Positions 9,311 to 20,902 of a stretch of 64,000 bases of DNA are shown piece by piece. The stretch covers positions 124,001-188,000 of the forward strand of contig NZ_PYAV01000001.1 of assembly GCF_003014715.1 (NCBI RefSeq). The letters are read 5' to 3'. Numbering within the stretch: the first letter of the stretch is position 1; every line of letters starts with the position of its first letter. Below the pieces are notes generated by a model, which had not been told where the DNA came from, searched no databases, and saw only the letters and a program-made list of their open reading frames with translations. A program made the translations under genes and the position numbers. Source of the stretch: Salsuginibacillus halophilus (lineage in GTDB: Bacteria > Bacillota > Bacilli > Bacillales > Marinococcaceae).

Positions 9311-12300
9311 ATGCCGGGAGATACCGAGATTCGTGAGGAGCGATTTCAGCTTCTGCTTGATCAAATACAGCTGCCGGAAGAACCGCGTAAAGCGTATTTT
9401 TCAACAGGAGCGATCGAGAAGCTCACTATTCACAAACAAGAAAAACGCTGGCACTTTACACTTCGGTTGACGACGTACGTCCCGGCAGAAGTCTTTCAAC
9501 TTTTAGAAGGGCGCATGCAGGAAACATTTCGTGAGATTGCCGAAGTTACGTTAAGCGTCCTGTATGAAACACCACTTGATTCAACGCACATTGCAAGTTA
9601 CTGGCCGGTCATTACCGGGCGGCTCCAAGGACTTGCTCCCCACGCCCGCCAGCGTTTGAATGGGACCGTGCCCCAAGCAGCAAACGGTTGGATTACAGTG
9701 CATGCCTCGAACGAGGCAGAAGCAGCCTCGCTCAGCCGGAAGCTGCAGGAGCCTTTAAATGAAGTGCTCGCTTCACTTGGTTTCATTAAGCATCAAGTGC
9801 AGGTTACGGTACAGGATGAAAACGAAGAAGCAAGAGAAAAGTTTCAAGAGCAGATTAAGCAGGAAGATCATTCGAAAATGATCGAAGCGCTGATGGAAAA
9901 ACAGAAGCAGCAGGAAAACGATAGTCAAGAAGCAAAAAACGTTCCGCTTGAGATTGGATATCCGATTAAAGATGAACCTTTGCAGCTGCAGGAAATCGTC
10001 GATGAAGAGCGGCGCATTACAGCGCAAGGTTATGTGTTTGAAGCAGAAACCCGCGAATTGCGGAGCGGCCGGACGCTGCTTACGTTTAAGATCACAGATT
10101 ATACTGATTCAATCCTTGTTAAAATGTTCTCACGGGATAAAGAGGATGTGCCGCAGCTTGAAGCTGTGAAAAAAGGCATGTGGTTAAAGGTGCGCGGAGG
10201 TATCCAGAATGATACCTTTGTTCGTGACTTAGTCATGATCGCAAATGACGTACAGGAAATCGCGCCGAAAAATCGTGTTGATGAAGCAGATGATGAACAA
10301 ACGCGGGTGGAACTGCACTTGCACTCAAACATGAGTCAAATGGACGGGATCGCCGGCGTGGGTGATTACGTTAAGCAGGCTGCAGAGTGGGGGCATCCTG
10401 CTGTCGCTGTCACTGACCACGGTGTAGCGCAGGCGTTTCCGGAAGCTTACAACGCTGCTCAAAAACACGGCATTAAAATGCTATACGGCTTAGAAGCGAA
10501 TTTGGTGGATGACGGTGTGCCTGTCGCCTACAATGAAGCGGATCGTTCGTTAAAAGAAGATACGTTTGTCGTATTTGACGTTGAGACGACCGGTTTATCT
10601 GCGGTTTATGACACAATCATCGAGCTTGCAGCGGTAAAAGTAAAAGACGGAGAAATTATTGACCGGTTTGAATCGTTTGCCAACCCGCACGAGGCTTTGT
10701 CCGCCACAATTATTGAATTAACCGGGATCACCGATGACATGGTTAAAGATGCACCAGAACCGAAAGAAGTTGTACGAGATTTTCTTCATTTCAGTGAAGG
10801 TTCCATTCTAGTTGCGCATAACGCAAGCTTTGATATGGGCTTTATCCATGCAGCTTGTAAAGCTTATGAGCTTTCTGAGGCCACTCATCCGGTCGTTGAT
10901 ACGTTAGAGCTCGGCCGGCTGTTGTACCCAAAAATGAAAAACCACCGGCTGAATACGTTATGTAAAGCTTTCGATATCGAGCTTGTCAGTCACCACCGGG
11001 CCATTTATGATGCTGAAGCTACCGGCTACCTCCTCTGGAAGATGGTGCAGGATGCAGAGGCTGCGGGCATGCATACCCATGTTTCTTTAAACAGTAGTAT
11101 GGGTGAAGGAGATTTCCACCGGGTCCGGCCGTCGCATTGTACAATTCTTGCAGTGACACATGAAGGGTTGAAAAACTTGTACCGGCTGATTACAATGTCG
11201 CACCTTCATTATTTTTACCGGACGCCTCGCATTCCGCGTTCGGAACTTGTGAAGCACCGGCAAGGTCTGCTCATCGGCTCAGGGTGTGAAAAAGGGGAAG
11301 TTTTTGAAGCGATGCTGCAAAAGTCAGAAGAAGAGGCGGAAAGAGCCGCCGAGTTTTACGACTTTATTGAAGTGCAGCCGCCGGTTGTGAATCAGCATCT
11401 TGTTGAAAAAGAAATTGCCCGGAGTGAAGAGGCGCTCGAAGAAATTACTTTAAAACTCGTTCAGCTTGGAGAGCGGTTGAACAAGCCGGTAGCTGCAACA
11501 GGGAACGCCCATTACGTTCATCCTGAAGATCACATTTACCGGAAAGTGTTAATCGCTTCACAAGGGGGAGCGAACCCATTAAATAAACAGACACTGCCGC
11601 CTGTTCATTTACGTACGACAAAAGAGATGCTAGATGCTTTTCACTTTTTAGGTGAAGATCAAGCAAAGCAGGTTGTGGTTGATACGCCGAGAAAGATCGC
11701 TGAAGAAGCAGAAGATATTCAGCCAATCCCAGACGATTTATACACCCCAAACATTGAAGGGGCAGATGATGAAATCCGGGACATGTGTTATACGAAGGCA
11801 AAAAGCATTTACGGGGATCCGATTCCTGAAATCGTTGAACAACGGCTTGAACGCGAATTGACAAGCATCATTAACAACGGGTTTTCTGTCATTTATCTCA
11901 TCTCCCAAAAACTTGTTGTTAAATCGCTTGGTGATGGTTATCTTGTCGGGTCGCGCGGGTCTGTCGGGTCATCTTTTGTAGCAACCATGATGGATATTAC
12001 AGAAGTGAACCCGCTTCCACCGCACTACGTGTGCCCGTCGTGTCAACACCATGAATTCTTCGATGACGGAAGTGTCGCCTCTGGTTATGACCTGCCGGAT
12101 GCAGCGTGCCCGTCATGTGAAGCAACAATGATCGCAGATGGTCATGACATTCCGTTTGAAACGTTTCTTGGATTTAAAGGTGATAAAGTACCGGATATTG
12201 ATTTGAACTTCTCCGGTGAGTATCAACCGATTGCTCACCACTATACAAAAGAACTTTTCGGTGAAGAAAATGTTTACCGTGCCGGCACAATTGGAACAGT

Positions 12301-13612
12301 AGCCGAAAAAACGGCTTATGGCTTTGTCCGCGGCTATCAAGATGATCATGAGCTGCATTTACGCGGTGCTGAAATTGACCGGCTCGTCAGTGGTTGTACC
12401 GGTGTAAAACGTACAACTGGACAGCATCCGGGAGGTATCATCGTTGTGCCGGACGATTATGATATTCATGATTTCTGTCCGGTGCAGTTTCCGGCAGATG
12501 ATAAAACGAGCGAGTGGAAAACGACCCATTTTGACTTCCATTCGATTCACGATAATTTGTTAAAGCTTGATATTCTCGGCCACGATGATCCAACAGTGAT
12601 CCGGATGCTGCAGGATTTAAGCGGAATGGACCCAAAGCAGATTCCGGTTGATGACCCGGAAGTGATGAAAATCTTTGAAGGACCGGAAGTACTCGGAGTC
12701 ACACCTGATCAAATTTTATGTAAAACCGGAACGTACGGGATTCCGGAGTTTGGCACCCGGTTTGTACGGCAGATGCTTGAGGAAACGAAACCAAGCACTT
12801 TTTCTGAACTGGTGCAGATCTCTGGTTTATCCCACGGTGCGGATGTTTGGGTAGGTAACGCTGAAGAACTCATTCGCAATGGCATTTGTGAATTAAAAGA
12901 TGTGATTGGCTGCCGTGATGACATTATGGTGTATTTAATCTATAAAGGGGTTGAACACTCCCTTGCTTTTAAAATTATGGAGTATGTCCGTAAAGGGCGC
13001 GGTCTTGCAGATGAATGGATTGAAGAGATGAAAAATAACGGTGTGCCGGACTGGTACATTGAATCTTGCTTAAAAATTAAATATATGTTCCCGAAAGCCC
13101 ACGCGGCAGCTTACGTCTTAATGGCTGTTCGGATTGCGTATTTTAAAGTTCATGAACCAATCATGTTTTACGCTGCGTACTTTACCGTGCGTGCTGATGA
13201 CTTTGACTTGGATACAATGCAAAAAGGCGGCACAGCCATACGCGAAAAAATTCTTGATATCCAAAATAAAGGTTTCGACGCATCACCGAAAGAAAAAAGT
13301 CTTGTGACCGTCTTAGAGCTTGCACTTGAGATGGTTGAGCGCGGCTACCGTTTTCAAAGCGTTGATTTATACCGGTCCGAGGCGAACGAATTTGTCGTGG
13401 ATGGTGACACATTAATCCCGCCATTTAACGCCCTCGACGGTGTCGGCACAAATGCGGCACTGAATATCGTGAAAGCGCGCAAAGATGGAGAGTTTTTATC
13501 AAAAGAAGACTTGCAGCAGCGCTCAAAAGTGACAAAAACTGTGCTTGAATTACTCGATACGAGTGGCTGTCTAGAAGGGCTTCCGGATTCAAATCAGCTG
13601 TCGCTCTTTTAA
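9311..13612 (+). CDS. polC: DNA polymerase III alpha subunit, PolC type
   Basis: Main replicative polymerase of low-GC Firmicutes with built-in proofreading. 1433 aa (B. subtilis 1437). Domains in order: N-terminal and OB-fold region (1-325), PHP domain starting [14 protein letters not shown] near 332, the 3'-5' exonuclease starting [11 protein letters not shown] near 420 and interrupting PHP, a four-Cys zinc site (CPSC...CPSC) near 906-940, then the catalytic aspartates in [12 protein letters not shown] near 961. The C-terminus ends NQLSLF, a clamp-binding motif. The start follows AAGGGAAGGG by seven bases. Confidence 0.97.
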   Translation: MPGDTEIREERFQLLLDQIQLPEEPRKAYFSTGAIEKLTIHKQEKRWHFTLRLTTYVPAEVFQLLEGRMQETFREIAEVTLSVLYETPLDSTHIASYWPVITGRLQGLAPHARQRLNGTVPQAANGWITVHASNEAEAASLSRKLQEPLNEVLASLGFIKHQVQVTVQDENEEAREKFQEQIKQEDHSKMIEALMEKQKQQENDSQEAKNVPLEIGYPIKDEPLQLQEIVDEERRITAQGYVFEAETRELRSGRTLLTFKITDYTDSILVKMFSRDKEDVPQLEAVKKGMWLKVRGGIQNDTFVRDLVMIANDVQEIAPKNRVDEADDEQTRVELHLHSNMSQMDGIAGVGDYVKQAAEWGHPAVAVTDHGVAQAFPEAYNAAQKHGIKMLYGLEANLVDDGVPVAYNEADRSLKEDTFVVFDVETTGLSAVYDTIIELAAVKVKDGEIIDRFESFANPHEALSATIIELTGITDDMVKDAPEPKEVVRDFLHFSEGSILVAHNASFDMGFIHAACKAYELSEATHPVVDTLELGRLLYPKMKNHRLNTLCKAFDIELVSHHRAIYDAEATGYLLWKMVQDAEAAGMHTHVSLNSSMGEGDFHRVRPSHCTILAVTHEGLKNLYRLITMSHLHYFYRTPRIPRSELVKHRQGLLIGSGCEKGEVFEAMLQKSEEEAERAAEFYDFIEVQPPVVNQHLVEKEIARSEEALEEITLKLVQLGERLNKPVAATGNAHYVHPEDHIYRKVLIASQGGANPLNKQTLPPVHLRTTKEMLDAFHFLGEDQAKQVVVDTPRKIAEEAEDIQPIPDDLYTPNIEGADDEIRDMCYTKAKSIYGDPIPEIVEQRLERELTSIINNGFSVIYLISQKLVVKSLGDGYLVGSRGSVGSSFVATMMDITEVNPLPPHYVCPSCQHHEFFDDGSVASGYDLPDAACPSCEATMIADGHDIPFETFLGFKGDKVPDIDLNFSGEYQPIAHHYTKELFGEENVYRAGTIGTVAEKTAYGFVRGYQDDHELHLRGAEIDRLVSGCTGVKRTTGQHPGGIIVVPDDYDIHDFCPVQFPADDKTSEWKTTHFDFHSIHDNLLKLDILGHDDPTVIRMLQDLSGMDPKQIPVDDPEVMKIFEGPEVLGVTPDQILCKTGTYGIPEFGTRFVRQMLEETKPSTFSELVQISGLSHGADVWVGNAEELIRNGICELKDVIGCRDDIMVYLIYKGVEHSLAFKIMEYVRKGRGLADEWIEEMKNNGVPDWYIESCLKIKYMFPKAHAAAYVLMAVRIAYFKVHEPIMFYAAYFTVRADDFDLDTMQKGGTAIREKILDIQNKGFDASPKEKSLVTVLELALEMVERGYRFQSVDLYRSEANEFVVDGDTLIPPFNALDGVGTNAALNIVKARKDGEFLSKEDLQQRSKVTKTVLELLDTSGCLEGLPDSNQLSLF

Positions 13613-13682
13613 CCGTCGGCGGTTGCAATTTCAGGCGCTGTGTGGTATTTTTTACTTGGTGAAATCAGCATATGTTCGGTTG

Positions 13683-13708
13683 AAAGAGTGGGGCCCGCCC
13701 CACTCTTT
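13683..13708 (+). terminator. Perfect hairpin between polC and rimP
   Basis: AAAGAGTGGGG and CCCCACTCTTT form a perfect 11-bp stem around CCCG, lying in the gap between polC and rimP. The following bases are CGTTTGC, so it lacks a full T-run; it probably ends or attenuates polC transcripts. Confidence 0.6.
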
Positions 13709-13757
13709 CGTTTGCATCATAGGAGGAAGCGGTCCGTTTCTGGAAAGGAGGAAAATG

Positions 13758-14228
13758 ATGCCAAAACCGATGACAGAGTTTGCAGCGGAGGTTGCAGAGC
13801 CGATTGTGGCTGACCTTGGCTTAGAACTTGTAGATGTAGAATATAAGCAAGAAGGTAAGCACTGGTTTCTTCGGCTGTTTATTGACAGTGAGACCGGGGT
13901 GGACCTTGATGACTGCCAGCGGGTTAGTGAACGCGTTAGTGAAAAATTAGATGCAGATGATCCAGTTAATGAAGCATATTATCTTGAAGTATCTTCACCT
14001 GGTGCAGAACGTCCGCTCTATAACGAAAAAGATATAACCCGTGCCATCGGGCGTAACGTTCATCTTACAACGCACCAACCGGTACACGGGGAGAATGTGA
14101 TTGAAGGTGAATTAAGCGCTTTTGATGGTGAAACATTGACGGTACAAATGAAGCAAAAACATAAGGTTGTACCGTTTGAAGTTGAATACCAGAACATCGC
14201 CCATATCCGGTTAGCTGTTCTGTTTTAA
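13758..14228 (+). CDS. rimP: Ribosome maturation factor RimP
   Basis: Needed for 30S subunit maturation. 156 aa, same as B. subtilis YlxS. Conserved blocks GLELVDVEYKQEGKHWFLRL, GVDLDDCQRVSERV and YYLEVSSPGAERPL are present. The ATG at 13758 has the better spacing (six bases) after AAGGAGG than the ATG at 13755. First gene of the rimP-nusA-ylxR-ylxQ-infB-ylxP-rbfA operon, whose genes are spaced by short gaps or overlaps. Confidence 0.95.
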   Translation: MPKPMTEFAAEVAEPIVADLGLELVDVEYKQEGKHWFLRLFIDSETGVDLDDCQRVSERVSEKLDADDPVNEAYYLEVSSPGAERPLYNEKDITRAIGRNVHLTTHQPVHGENVIEGELSAFDGETLTVQMKQKHKVVPFEVEYQNIAHIRLAVLF

Positions 14229-14266
14229 AACCCATTGCCAATGATTGAAAGGGGGATACGTCATCC

Positions 14267-15538
14267 ATGAATAATGATTTTATGGATGCGTTAAATACGC
14301 TAGAGGTTGATAAAGGAATCGATAAAGAGCTTGTGCTTGAAGCGATTGAATCAGCCTTGATTACTGCCTATAAGAAAAATTTCAGCCAGGCGCATAACGT
14401 TCGTGTTGATATTAACCGTGATAACGGTGCAATTCGTGTGTTTGCACAAAAAACGGTTGTTGAAGAAGTTTTTGATCTGCGCATGGAGATTGCACTCGAT
14501 GCAGCGCGCGATATTGACCCACAGTATCAACTCGATGATATTGTTGAAATTGAAGTCACACCAAAAGATTTCGGCCGTATTGCCGCACAGACGGCAAAGC
14601 AGGTTGTTACCCAGCGTGTGCGTGAAGCTGAGCGCGGCTTAATTTATGATGAATTTATTGACCGCGAAGAAGACATTATGACCGGTATTGTACAACGCCA
14701 GGACCACCGCTTCATTTACGTGGACCTTGGTAAGGTAGAAGCCCTGCTGCCGCAAAGTGAACAGATGCCAAATGAGACGTACCGGCACAACGACCGGATC
14801 AAAGCCTTTATCACGAAAGTGGACCAAAAAAATAAAGGACCGCAAATCATGATTTCACGAACGCACCCAGGCTTGTTAAAGCGTCTTTTTGAACTTGAAG
14901 TGCCGGAAATTTATGACGGCACGGTTGAAATCATGTCTGTTGCACGTGAAGCTGGGGACCGTTCTAAAATTTCTGTTCACGCTGAAGACCCGGAAGTTGA
15001 TCCAGTCGGTTCTTGTGTTGGTCCGAAGGGGCAGCGCGTCCAGACGATTGTAAACGAGCTAAAAGGTGAAAAGATCGACATTGTTGAATATTCAAAAGAC
15101 CCTGTTGATTTTGTTTCAAATGCTTTAAGTCCATCGAAAGTGCTTGATGTGCAGGTTGATGTTGAAGATTTGAGTACGGTTGTGATTGTACCGGATTACC
15201 AACTGTCGCTTGCGATTGGTAAGCGTGGACAAAATGCCCGTCTGGCTGCAAAATTAACCGGTTGGAAAATCGATATTAAAAGCCAGTCTGAAGCTGAAGA
15301 GCTCGGCATGTACGATCCGGCAACAGCAGAACTGCCAGGCGAAGAACGCGATCTTTCTTTGTTCCGTCCGCAGTCAAAAGCATCAGAAGCAGAAGCAGAA
15401 GACGATGTGCTTTTTGATGAAGAGGAGTCTCATGAAGCGGAGGAACCCCTTTTACGTATAGAAGATGAAGATGAAGAAACGCCTGCCTGGCCGGCGGAAG
15501 AAACGCTTAAGACATCTGATGATGATGAACAATCCTGA
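14267..15538 (+). CDS. nusA: Transcription elongation/termination factor NusA
   Basis: Binds RNA polymerase and nascent RNA, promoting pausing and intrinsic termination. 423 aa, about 50 longer than B. subtilis NusA. N-terminal RNAP-binding domain (1-125), S1 domain (about 135-200), then KH domains (VGPKGQRVQTIVNELKGEKI and AIGKRGQNARLAAKLTGW). The extra length is an acidic tail from about residue 365 (runs of Glu and Asp), not needed for the core function. The start follows GAAAGGGGG. Confidence 0.96.
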   Translation: MNNDFMDALNTLEVDKGIDKELVLEAIESALITAYKKNFSQAHNVRVDINRDNGAIRVFAQKTVVEEVFDLRMEIALDAARDIDPQYQLDDIVEIEVTPKDFGRIAAQTAKQVVTQRVREAERGLIYDEFIDREEDIMTGIVQRQDHRFIYVDLGKVEALLPQSEQMPNETYRHNDRIKAFITKVDQKNKGPQIMISRTHPGLLKRLFELEVPEIYDGTVEIMSVAREAGDRSKISVHAEDPEVDPVGSCVGPKGQRVQTIVNELKGEKIDIVEYSKDPVDFVSNALSPSKVLDVQVDVEDLSTVVIVPDYQLSLAIGKRGQNARLAAKLTGWKIDIKSQSEAEELGMYDPATAELPGEERDLSLFRPQSKASEAEAEDDVLFDEEESHEAEEPLLRIEDEDEETPAWPAEETLKTSDDDEQS

Positions 15539-15550
15539 GGAGGGTTGATC

Positions 15551-15826
15551 ATGAAACAAAAGAAAGTACCTTTGCGAAAATGCATCGCTACTGGTGAAAT
15601 GAAGCCGAAAAAAGAGCTCATTCGGATTGTAAGAGCCCCGGAAGGTGGTGTGTTTCTTGACCCGACGGGAAAGAAAAACGGCCGCGGTGCTTATTTAACA
15701 AACAGTGAAGATGCTTTTTCAGAGGCGAAAAAGAAAGACTTGATTTCTAAGCATTTGAAAGTGGAAGTCAAAGAAGAAGATTACGATCGTTTAATTGAAG
15801 AACGTGGCGAGGTGCGCTTTTCATGA
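15551..15826 (+). CDS. ylxR: YlxR family RNA-binding protein (DUF448)
   Basis: Small basic protein of the nusA-infB operon, 91 aa. The family pattern is clear: PLRKCIATGEMKPKKELIRI followed by GRGAYL. Known homologues bind RNA or the RNase P RNA, but a role here is inferred from family only. The ATG at 15551 sits six bases after GAGGAGGG; upstream in-frame TTG is not needed. Its stop overlaps the ylxQ start (ATGA). Confidence 0.92.
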   Translation: MKQKKVPLRKCIATGEMKPKKELIRIVRAPEGGVFLDPTGKKNGRGAYLTNSEDAFSEAKKKDLISKHLKVEVKEEDYDRLIEERGEVRFS

Positions 15827-16122
15827 GCAGCCCCTTAAACTTTTTAGGACTTACAGCCCGTGCCGGCTGCGTCATAAGCGGCGAAGAAGTTGTGCTGCGC
15901 GCCATGCAGCAGCACCGCGTGCATTTAGTGCTTCTGGCTGAAGATGCCTCGCCGAACACGAAAAAAAAGATGGGGGACAAATGCTCGACGTACAACGTGC
16001 CTCTCTGCGAGTCGGCTCCTCGGACGGAGCTTGGACGTGCGATCGGTAAAGAGCAGCGGGTGACCCTTGGGATTACTGACGCCGGGTTTGCTGCAAAGCT
16101 GAAGCAATTGCACGAACAATAG
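15823..16122 (+). CDS. ylxQ: L7Ae/L30e-family K-turn RNA-binding protein YlxQ
   Basis: 99 aa protein of the L7Ae/L30e/S12e fold. Features: LNFLGLTARAGCVISGEE, then the AEDASPNTKKKMGDKC loop typical of K-turn binders, and GITDAGFAAKL at the C-terminus. It overlaps ylxR by four bases. Likely a ribosome- or RNA-associated protein; in B. subtilis the gene is non-essential. Confidence 0.92.
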   Translation: MSSPLNFLGLTARAGCVISGEEVVLRAMQQHRVHLVLLAEDASPNTKKKMGDKCSTYNVPLCESAPRTELGRAIGKEQRVTLGITDAGFAAKLKQLHEQ

Positions 16123-16140
16123 ACTGTGGAGGTTATGCTT

Positions 16141-18246
16141 ATGCAGAAAATGCGAGTGCACGAATTTGCAAAGTCAAAAAATAAATCGAGCAAAGAAGTA
16201 CTGCAGGATTTAAAAGAATTAAATATCGATGTGACAAACCACATGGCGATGATTGAGGAAGATACTATTAAAAAACTAGAAGAGAAATACCAACCGAAAG
16301 CACAGGCAGACAAAGGGGGAGCAGGTTCTTCTGCAAATTCGAAGAACCAGGCGAAAGGCGGTCAAAAGCCGGCTCAAAAAGGCGGACAAGGCGGACAGCA
16401 AAAGCCGGGCCAAAAAGGTGGCCAGCAAAACCGTCCGCAAAAAGGCGGTAAAAAAGGCAAGAAGGGTGCCAAAAGCAAACAAAAATTGGAAACCCCTGAA
16501 GAGATCACCTTCTCCGGCAGTTTGACGGTGGCTGAGCTTGCTGAAAAGCTGCATAAAGAAAGCTCTGAGATCATTAAAACTTTGATGGGTCTTGGCACAA
16601 TGGCAACGAAAAACGAAGAGCTTAGCAAAGATTCGATTGAAATCATTGCCGATGAGTTCGGGGTGAGTGTGAGAGAAGAAATCGAAGTTGATGAGCTTGA
16701 TATTGATCAGTTTGCTGAAGCAGATGATCCGGAAAACTTAGCTGAGCGTCCGCCGATTGTTACGATCATGGGACACGTTGACCATGGTAAAACGACGCTT
16801 TTAGATGCGATTCGAAAAACGAAGGTTACGGATAGTGAAGCAGGCGGTATTACCCAGCACATCGGGGCTTACCAAGTTGAAGAAAACGACAAGAAAGTTA
16901 CATTCCTTGATACACCGGGTCACGCAGCCTTTACAACGATGCGTGCACGCGGGGCACAGGTGACAGATATTACAATTCTTGTTGTTGCTGCAGATGACGG
17001 TGTCATGCCGCAGACTGAAGAAGCGATTAACCACGCGAAAGCCGCCGGCGTTCCATTGATCGTTGCCGTAAACAAAATCGATCGTGAAAACGCCAATCCG
17101 GACCGGGTGATGCAGGAACTTACAGAACATGAACTCGTACCGGAAGCCTGGGGCGGCGAGACGATCTTTGTTAACGTTTCAGCGGTTAAAGGAGAAGGCA
17201 TCGACGAGTTAATCGAGATGATTTTACTCGTTTCTGAAGTAGAGCAGTTGCAGGCAAGTGCGAATAAGCGTGCCCGCGGTACAGTTGTTGAAGCTGAGCT
17301 CGACCGCGGCAAAGGCCCTAAAGCAACGCTGCTTGTACAAGAAGGTACATTAAACGTTGGCGATCCAGTTGTTGTCGGAAGCACGTTCGGCCGTGTTCGC
17401 GCAATGGTGAACGACCTAGGGAAAAATGTTAAAACAGCGGGGCCATCTACACCTGTAGAAATCATTGGTTTAGGTGATGTACCAAGCGCGGGTGATCAGT
17501 TTGTCGCCTTTGAAGATGAAAAGAAAGCCCGGTCGATTGGTGAATCACGTTCTGAACGTAAGAAAGAACAAGAGCGTGCGAAAACGAACAAAGTAACGCT
17601 TGATGACTTGTTTGAGCACATTCAGCAAGGCGATATGAAAGAAATTAACGTCATTGTTAAAGCAGATGTGCAAGGTTCTGTTGAAGCTGTACGCGGCTCG
17701 CTTGAAAAAATTGAAGTTGAAGGTGTGAAAGTGAACATCATTCATACAGGTGCTGGTGCAATTACAGAATCCGATATCATTTTAGCTTCAGCTTCGAACG
17801 CAATTGTTATTGGATTTAATGTTCGCCCGGATGTGAACGCAAAACGTGCAGCAGACCAGGAAAAAGTTGATGTGCGCCTGCATCGCGTCATTTATGATGC
17901 GATTGATGAAATCGAAAGTGCGATGAAAGGGATGCTTGATCCTGTGTATGAAGAAAAAATACTCGGGCAAGTTGAAGTACGCGAACTCTTTAAAGTATCC
18001 CGTATCGGCACCATCGCCGGCAGCTACGTAATGGAAGGTAAAATTTCTCGTGATTCCGGTGTTCGCGTCATTCGTGATGGTGTCGTAATTCATGAAGGCG
18101 AAGTGAATGCGTTGAAGCGCTTCAAAGATGATGCAAAAGAAGTGGCCAGCGGTTACGAGTGCGGCATTACGCTGAAAAACTTCCATGACATTCAAGAAGG
18201 CGACGTCCTCGAAGCGTACACAATGGTGGAAGTTAAGCGCACATGA
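16141..18246 (+). CDS. infB: Translation initiation factor IF-2
   Basis: GTPase that brings fMet-tRNA to the ribosome. 701 aa. N-terminal helix domain [20 protein letters not shown]; a low-complexity Gly/Gln/Lys linker at about residues 55-115 made of GGQK- and KPGQK-like repeats; IF2-N domain; then the G domain with [12 protein letters not shown] (about 211), DTPGHAAF and NKID, and C-terminal beta-barrel domains. The ATG at 16141 is eight bases after TGGAGG and gives the family's MxKMRV start. The basic linker is in contrast to acidic extensions elsewhere in the window. Confidence 0.97.
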   Translation: MQKMRVHEFAKSKNKSSKEVLQDLKELNIDVTNHMAMIEEDTIKKLEEKYQPKAQADKGGAGSSANSKNQAKGGQKPAQKGGQGGQQKPGQKGGQQNRPQKGGKKGKKGAKSKQKLETPEEITFSGSLTVAELAEKLHKESSEIIKTLMGLGTMATKNEELSKDSIEIIADEFGVSVREEIEVDELDIDQFAEADDPENLAERPPIVTIMGHVDHGKTTLLDAIRKTKVTDSEAGGITQHIGAYQVEENDKKVTFLDTPGHAAFTTMRARGAQVTDITILVVAADDGVMPQTEEAINHAKAAGVPLIVAVNKIDRENANPDRVMQELTEHELVPEAWGGETIFVNVSAVKGEGIDELIEMILLVSEVEQLQASANKRARGTVVEAELDRGKGPKATLLVQEGTLNVGDPVVVGSTFGRVRAMVNDLGKNVKTAGPSTPVEIIGLGDVPSAGDQFVAFEDEKKARSIGESRSERKKEQERAKTNKVTLDDLFEHIQQGDMKEINVIVKADVQGSVEAVRGSLEKIEVEGVKVNIIHTGAGAITESDIILASASNAIVIGFNVRPDVNAKRAADQEKVDVRLHRVIYDAIDEIESAMKGMLDPVYEEKILGQVEVRELFKVSRIGTIAGSYVMEGKISRDSGVRVIRDGVVIHEGEVNALKRFKDDAKEVASGYECGITLKNFHDIQEGDVLEAYTMVEVKRT

Positions 18247-18521
18247 TTCACGCCGTGCATTGTGAGTTCGTCTTGTTTGAACCTTCCTCGCTGAAAGAGA
18301 AACGCTCAATCGTTAACAGCGCTAAGACCCGGCTCAAGCAAAAGTATAATGTAGCTGTAGCGGAAACCGACCATTTCGATTTATGGCAGCGTACAGCGTT
18401 ATCAGTCGTAACGGTTGCAACCGATCAACAGCAGGCAGAAAAAGAACTGAGCCGGGCGCTTGCTTTTCTCGATTCATACGTTGCGATGGAGCGGACAACG
18501 ACAACGTACGAACGGCTTTAA
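18243..18521 (+). CDS. ylxP: DUF503 family protein YlxP
   Basis: 92 aa conserved protein always found between infB and rbfA in Bacilli. Recognised by [27 protein letters not shown] within the family pattern and by position. Its function is not established; homologues are suggested to help 30S maturation. It overlaps infB by four bases (ATGA). Confidence 0.9.
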   Translation: MIHAVHCEFVLFEPSSLKEKRSIVNSAKTRLKQKYNVAVAETDHFDLWQRTALSVVTVATDQQQAEKELSRALAFLDSYVAMERTTTTYERL

Positions 18522-18549
18522 AACAATGCATAGAAAGGAGTGTGAAGCA

Positions 18550-18897
18550 ATGAGCAACGTACGAGCAAACCGTGTCGGTGAACAGATGAAAAAAGAAATG
18601 GCCGGCATCTTAATGAGTGAAGTGAAAGACCCGCGTGTACAATTTGTGACGGTAACCGATGTGGAAGTTACCGGGGACTTGCAGCAGGCGACGGTATATA
18701 TTACAGTGCTTGAGGATGAGCAGCGCGACGAAGCACTTTCCGCTTTGAAAAAAGCAAAAGGGTTTATCCGTTCGGAAATTGGCAAACGGATTCAGCTTCG
18801 CAAAACCCCGGACCTAACTTTTACGTTTGATAACGCAATTGAGCAAGGGAACCGGATCGAAAACTTGCTTCGTGATTTAAACGAGCGCGGTGAGTAA
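18550..18897 (+). CDS. rbfA: 30S ribosome-binding factor RbfA
   Basis: KH-type cold-shock factor that binds 17S rRNA during late 30S assembly. 115 aa, usual length. Blocks [34 protein letters not shown] and [20 protein letters not shown] are typical. The ATG at 18550 follows GAAAGGAGTG. It ends the rimP-nusA-infB operon before a terminator. Confidence 0.95.
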   Translation: MSNVRANRVGEQMKKEMAGILMSEVKDPRVQFVTVTDVEVTGDLQQATVYITVLEDEQRDEALSALKKAKGFIRSEIGKRIQLRKTPDLTFTFDNAIEQGNRIENLLRDLNERGE

Positions 18898-18925
18898 GCA
18901 TAAAGGAAAATGAAGCATGCAAGAG

Positions 18926-18954
18926 GCGGGCAGGAGCAATCCGCCCGCTTTTTT
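18926..18954 (+). terminator. Rho-independent terminator after rbfA
   Basis: GCGGGC-GGA arm pairs with TCC-GCCCGC (one bulged A, loop GCAA), followed by six T. Confidence 0.88.
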
Positions 18955-18990
18955 CGCGTGTACGCATGAAGCTAAAGGGGGAAAAGCCTT

Positions 18991-19911
18991 ATGACACTCA
19001 CGGGGATTCTACCGCTTTATAAACCAAAAGGTGTAACCTCACATGATTGTGTAATGATGGCCCGCCGCTGGCTTCGGACAAAGAAAGTCGGTCATACAGG
19101 AACTCTCGACCCGGAGGTTACTGGTGTTCTTGTTCTTTGCACCGGTCGGGCGACGAAGGTAGCTGAAGAGCTTACCGGTTGGGATAAAACGTACGAGGCG
19201 GTTGTAGCTCTAGGGAAAAGTACAACAACAGAAGATGCTGAAGGAGAAGTCGTCGAAGAAAATCAAGAAGCGCTTCAACGAATTCGAGAGCAAGATATAG
19301 ATGAAGCACTGCAAACGTTTACAGGTTTGATAGAACAAGTGCCGCCGATGTATTCAGCTGTTAAAGTTAACGGTCGGCGTCTTTATGAGTATGCTCGTGC
19401 TGGAGAAACGGTTGAACGACCTAAGCGTTCCGTAACGATTCAGAACATGGAGCGTTTAACGCCAGTCAGTGAAGATGAAAATGGCAAGTATTTTCGTATT
19501 CGCTTAACGTGTTCGAAAGGAACGTTTGTGCGGACGGTTGCGGTAGATATTGGGCGCTATCTTGGAGTGCCTGCGCACATGGCGCAGCTGGAGCGAACTG
19601 CTTCAGGTCCGTTTACCACGGCAGACTGCGTCACAACTGAAGATATGGATCAAACTGAAAAGCCTGGACAGCGGCTTCTTCCTGTGACCGATGCGCTTCA
19701 ACACCTGCCGGCTGTAGCGTTAAACGAAACAACAGCAAAGCAGATTGGTCACGGTGCGGTACTTGATAAAGCCACATTGAATACAGATCAAGATAAAGTG
19801 TTGTTAACATACAAAGGTGAAGCAATGGCTGTATATGCGACCCATCCAAAGCAGCAGTCGCGCCTGAAACCGGCGATTATGATTGACCCTGAACTGCCGG
19901 GCAGGGCTTGA
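18991..19911 (+). CDS. truB: tRNA pseudouridine-55 synthase
   Basis: Converts U55 to pseudouridine in the T-loop of tRNAs. 306 aa. Catalytic Asp at residue 40 in KVGHTGTLDPEVTGVL; KPKGVTSHDC and YSAVKVNGRRLYEYARAGE are also family motifs. A short C-terminal PUA-like tail is present. The ATG follows AAAGGGGG. ribF follows after 28 bp. Confidence 0.96.
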   Translation: MTLTGILPLYKPKGVTSHDCVMMARRWLRTKKVGHTGTLDPEVTGVLVLCTGRATKVAEELTGWDKTYEAVVALGKSTTTEDAEGEVVEENQEALQRIREQDIDEALQTFTGLIEQVPPMYSAVKVNGRRLYEYARAGETVERPKRSVTIQNMERLTPVSEDENGKYFRIRLTCSKGTFVRTVAVDIGRYLGVPAHMAQLERTASGPFTTADCVTTEDMDQTEKPGQRLLPVTDALQHLPAVALNETTAKQIGHGAVLDKATLNTDQDKVLLTYKGEAMAVYATHPKQQSRLKPAIMIDPELPGRA

Positions 19912-19939
19912 CTGACAAGACATGAGGAAGGTGGATCGG

Positions 19940-20893
19940 ATGGAAACCGAATTTTTATATCACCCCCACAATTACAACCGCACTGACCGGGCGCCTGCTG
20001 TTATGGCCCTCGGGTACTTTGACGGTGTGCATATAGGGCATCAGACGGTCATCCGCCGGGCGGTGGAAAAAGCAGAAGCACAAGGCGTAGAAGCGGTGGT
20101 TATGACGTTCCATCCGCATCCGAAAGCTGTGTTGTCCCCAGATGTATCTGAAGAAGATATGCGTTACATTACACCTTTGGCACATAAAGAAGCATTAATT
20201 CATGCACTTGGTGTTGATCGGCTCATTGTTATATCGTTTGACCGCACCTTGGCTTCTTTAACGCCACAGGCATTTGTTGATCATTACTTACTTGATTTAC
20301 ATGCTGTTGAAGTTGTAGCCGGTTTTGACTTTAGTTACGGCCATAAAGGAAGAGGAACAATGGAAACCTTGCCGTTTCACGCGCGCGGTATGCTTTTTCA
20401 AGAAACAATTGATCAATTTTCATATGATGGTGAAAAGGTGAGTTCGACACGGATTCGTGAACTGATTCGTGACGGCGCTGTTGGTGAGCTTCCGCCCCTT
20501 TTAAACCGGGACTTCTCGTTATATGGTGAAGTTGCTTCAGGGGAGCAGCGTGGCCGAACAATTGGTTTTCCTACAGCAAATATTTATTGCTCACAACCTT
20601 ATTTACTGCCGGCGATCGGTGTATATGCCGTAACGCTTGAAACGGATGAAGCTCGCTATCAAGGGGTTGCAAATGTTGGCTATAAACCAACGTTTCACTC
20701 GATTCAAGAAGGAGATCCTACAGTTGAGGTGCACTTATTCGATTTTTCCGGTGACCTGTACGGGTGCGCGGTAAAAGTGACCTGGCACGACCGGATTCGC
20801 GGTGAAATCGCTTTTTCCGGGGTGGAAGAACTTAAAATGCAAATTGATGAAGACTGTCGCACAGCGAAAGCTTATTTTAACGAAAAAGGTTGA
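19940..20893 (+). CDS. ribF: Bifunctional riboflavin kinase / FAD synthetase
   Basis: Makes FMN and FAD from riboflavin. 317 aa (B. subtilis RibC 316). N-terminal nucleotidyltransferase domain with GYFDGVHIGHQ (HIGH at 31-34) and STRIREL; C-terminal kinase domain with GRTIGFPTANI and GVANVGYKPTF. The ATG at 19940 is seven bases after GAGGAAGG; an ATG at 19922 lies before that site. No riboswitch is expected or seen upstream. Confidence 0.96.
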   Translation: METEFLYHPHNYNRTDRAPAVMALGYFDGVHIGHQTVIRRAVEKAEAQGVEAVVMTFHPHPKAVLSPDVSEEDMRYITPLAHKEALIHALGVDRLIVISFDRTLASLTPQAFVDHYLLDLHAVEVVAGFDFSYGHKGRGTMETLPFHARGMLFQETIDQFSYDGEKVSSTRIRELIRDGAVGELPPLLNRDFSLYGEVASGEQRGRTIGFPTANIYCSQPYLLPAIGVYAVTLETDEARYQGVANVGYKPTFHSIQEGDPTVEVHLFDFSGDLYGCAVKVTWHDRIRGEIAFSGVEELKMQIDEDCRTAKAYFNEKG

Positions 20894-20902
20894 ATTCCCC
20901 CC

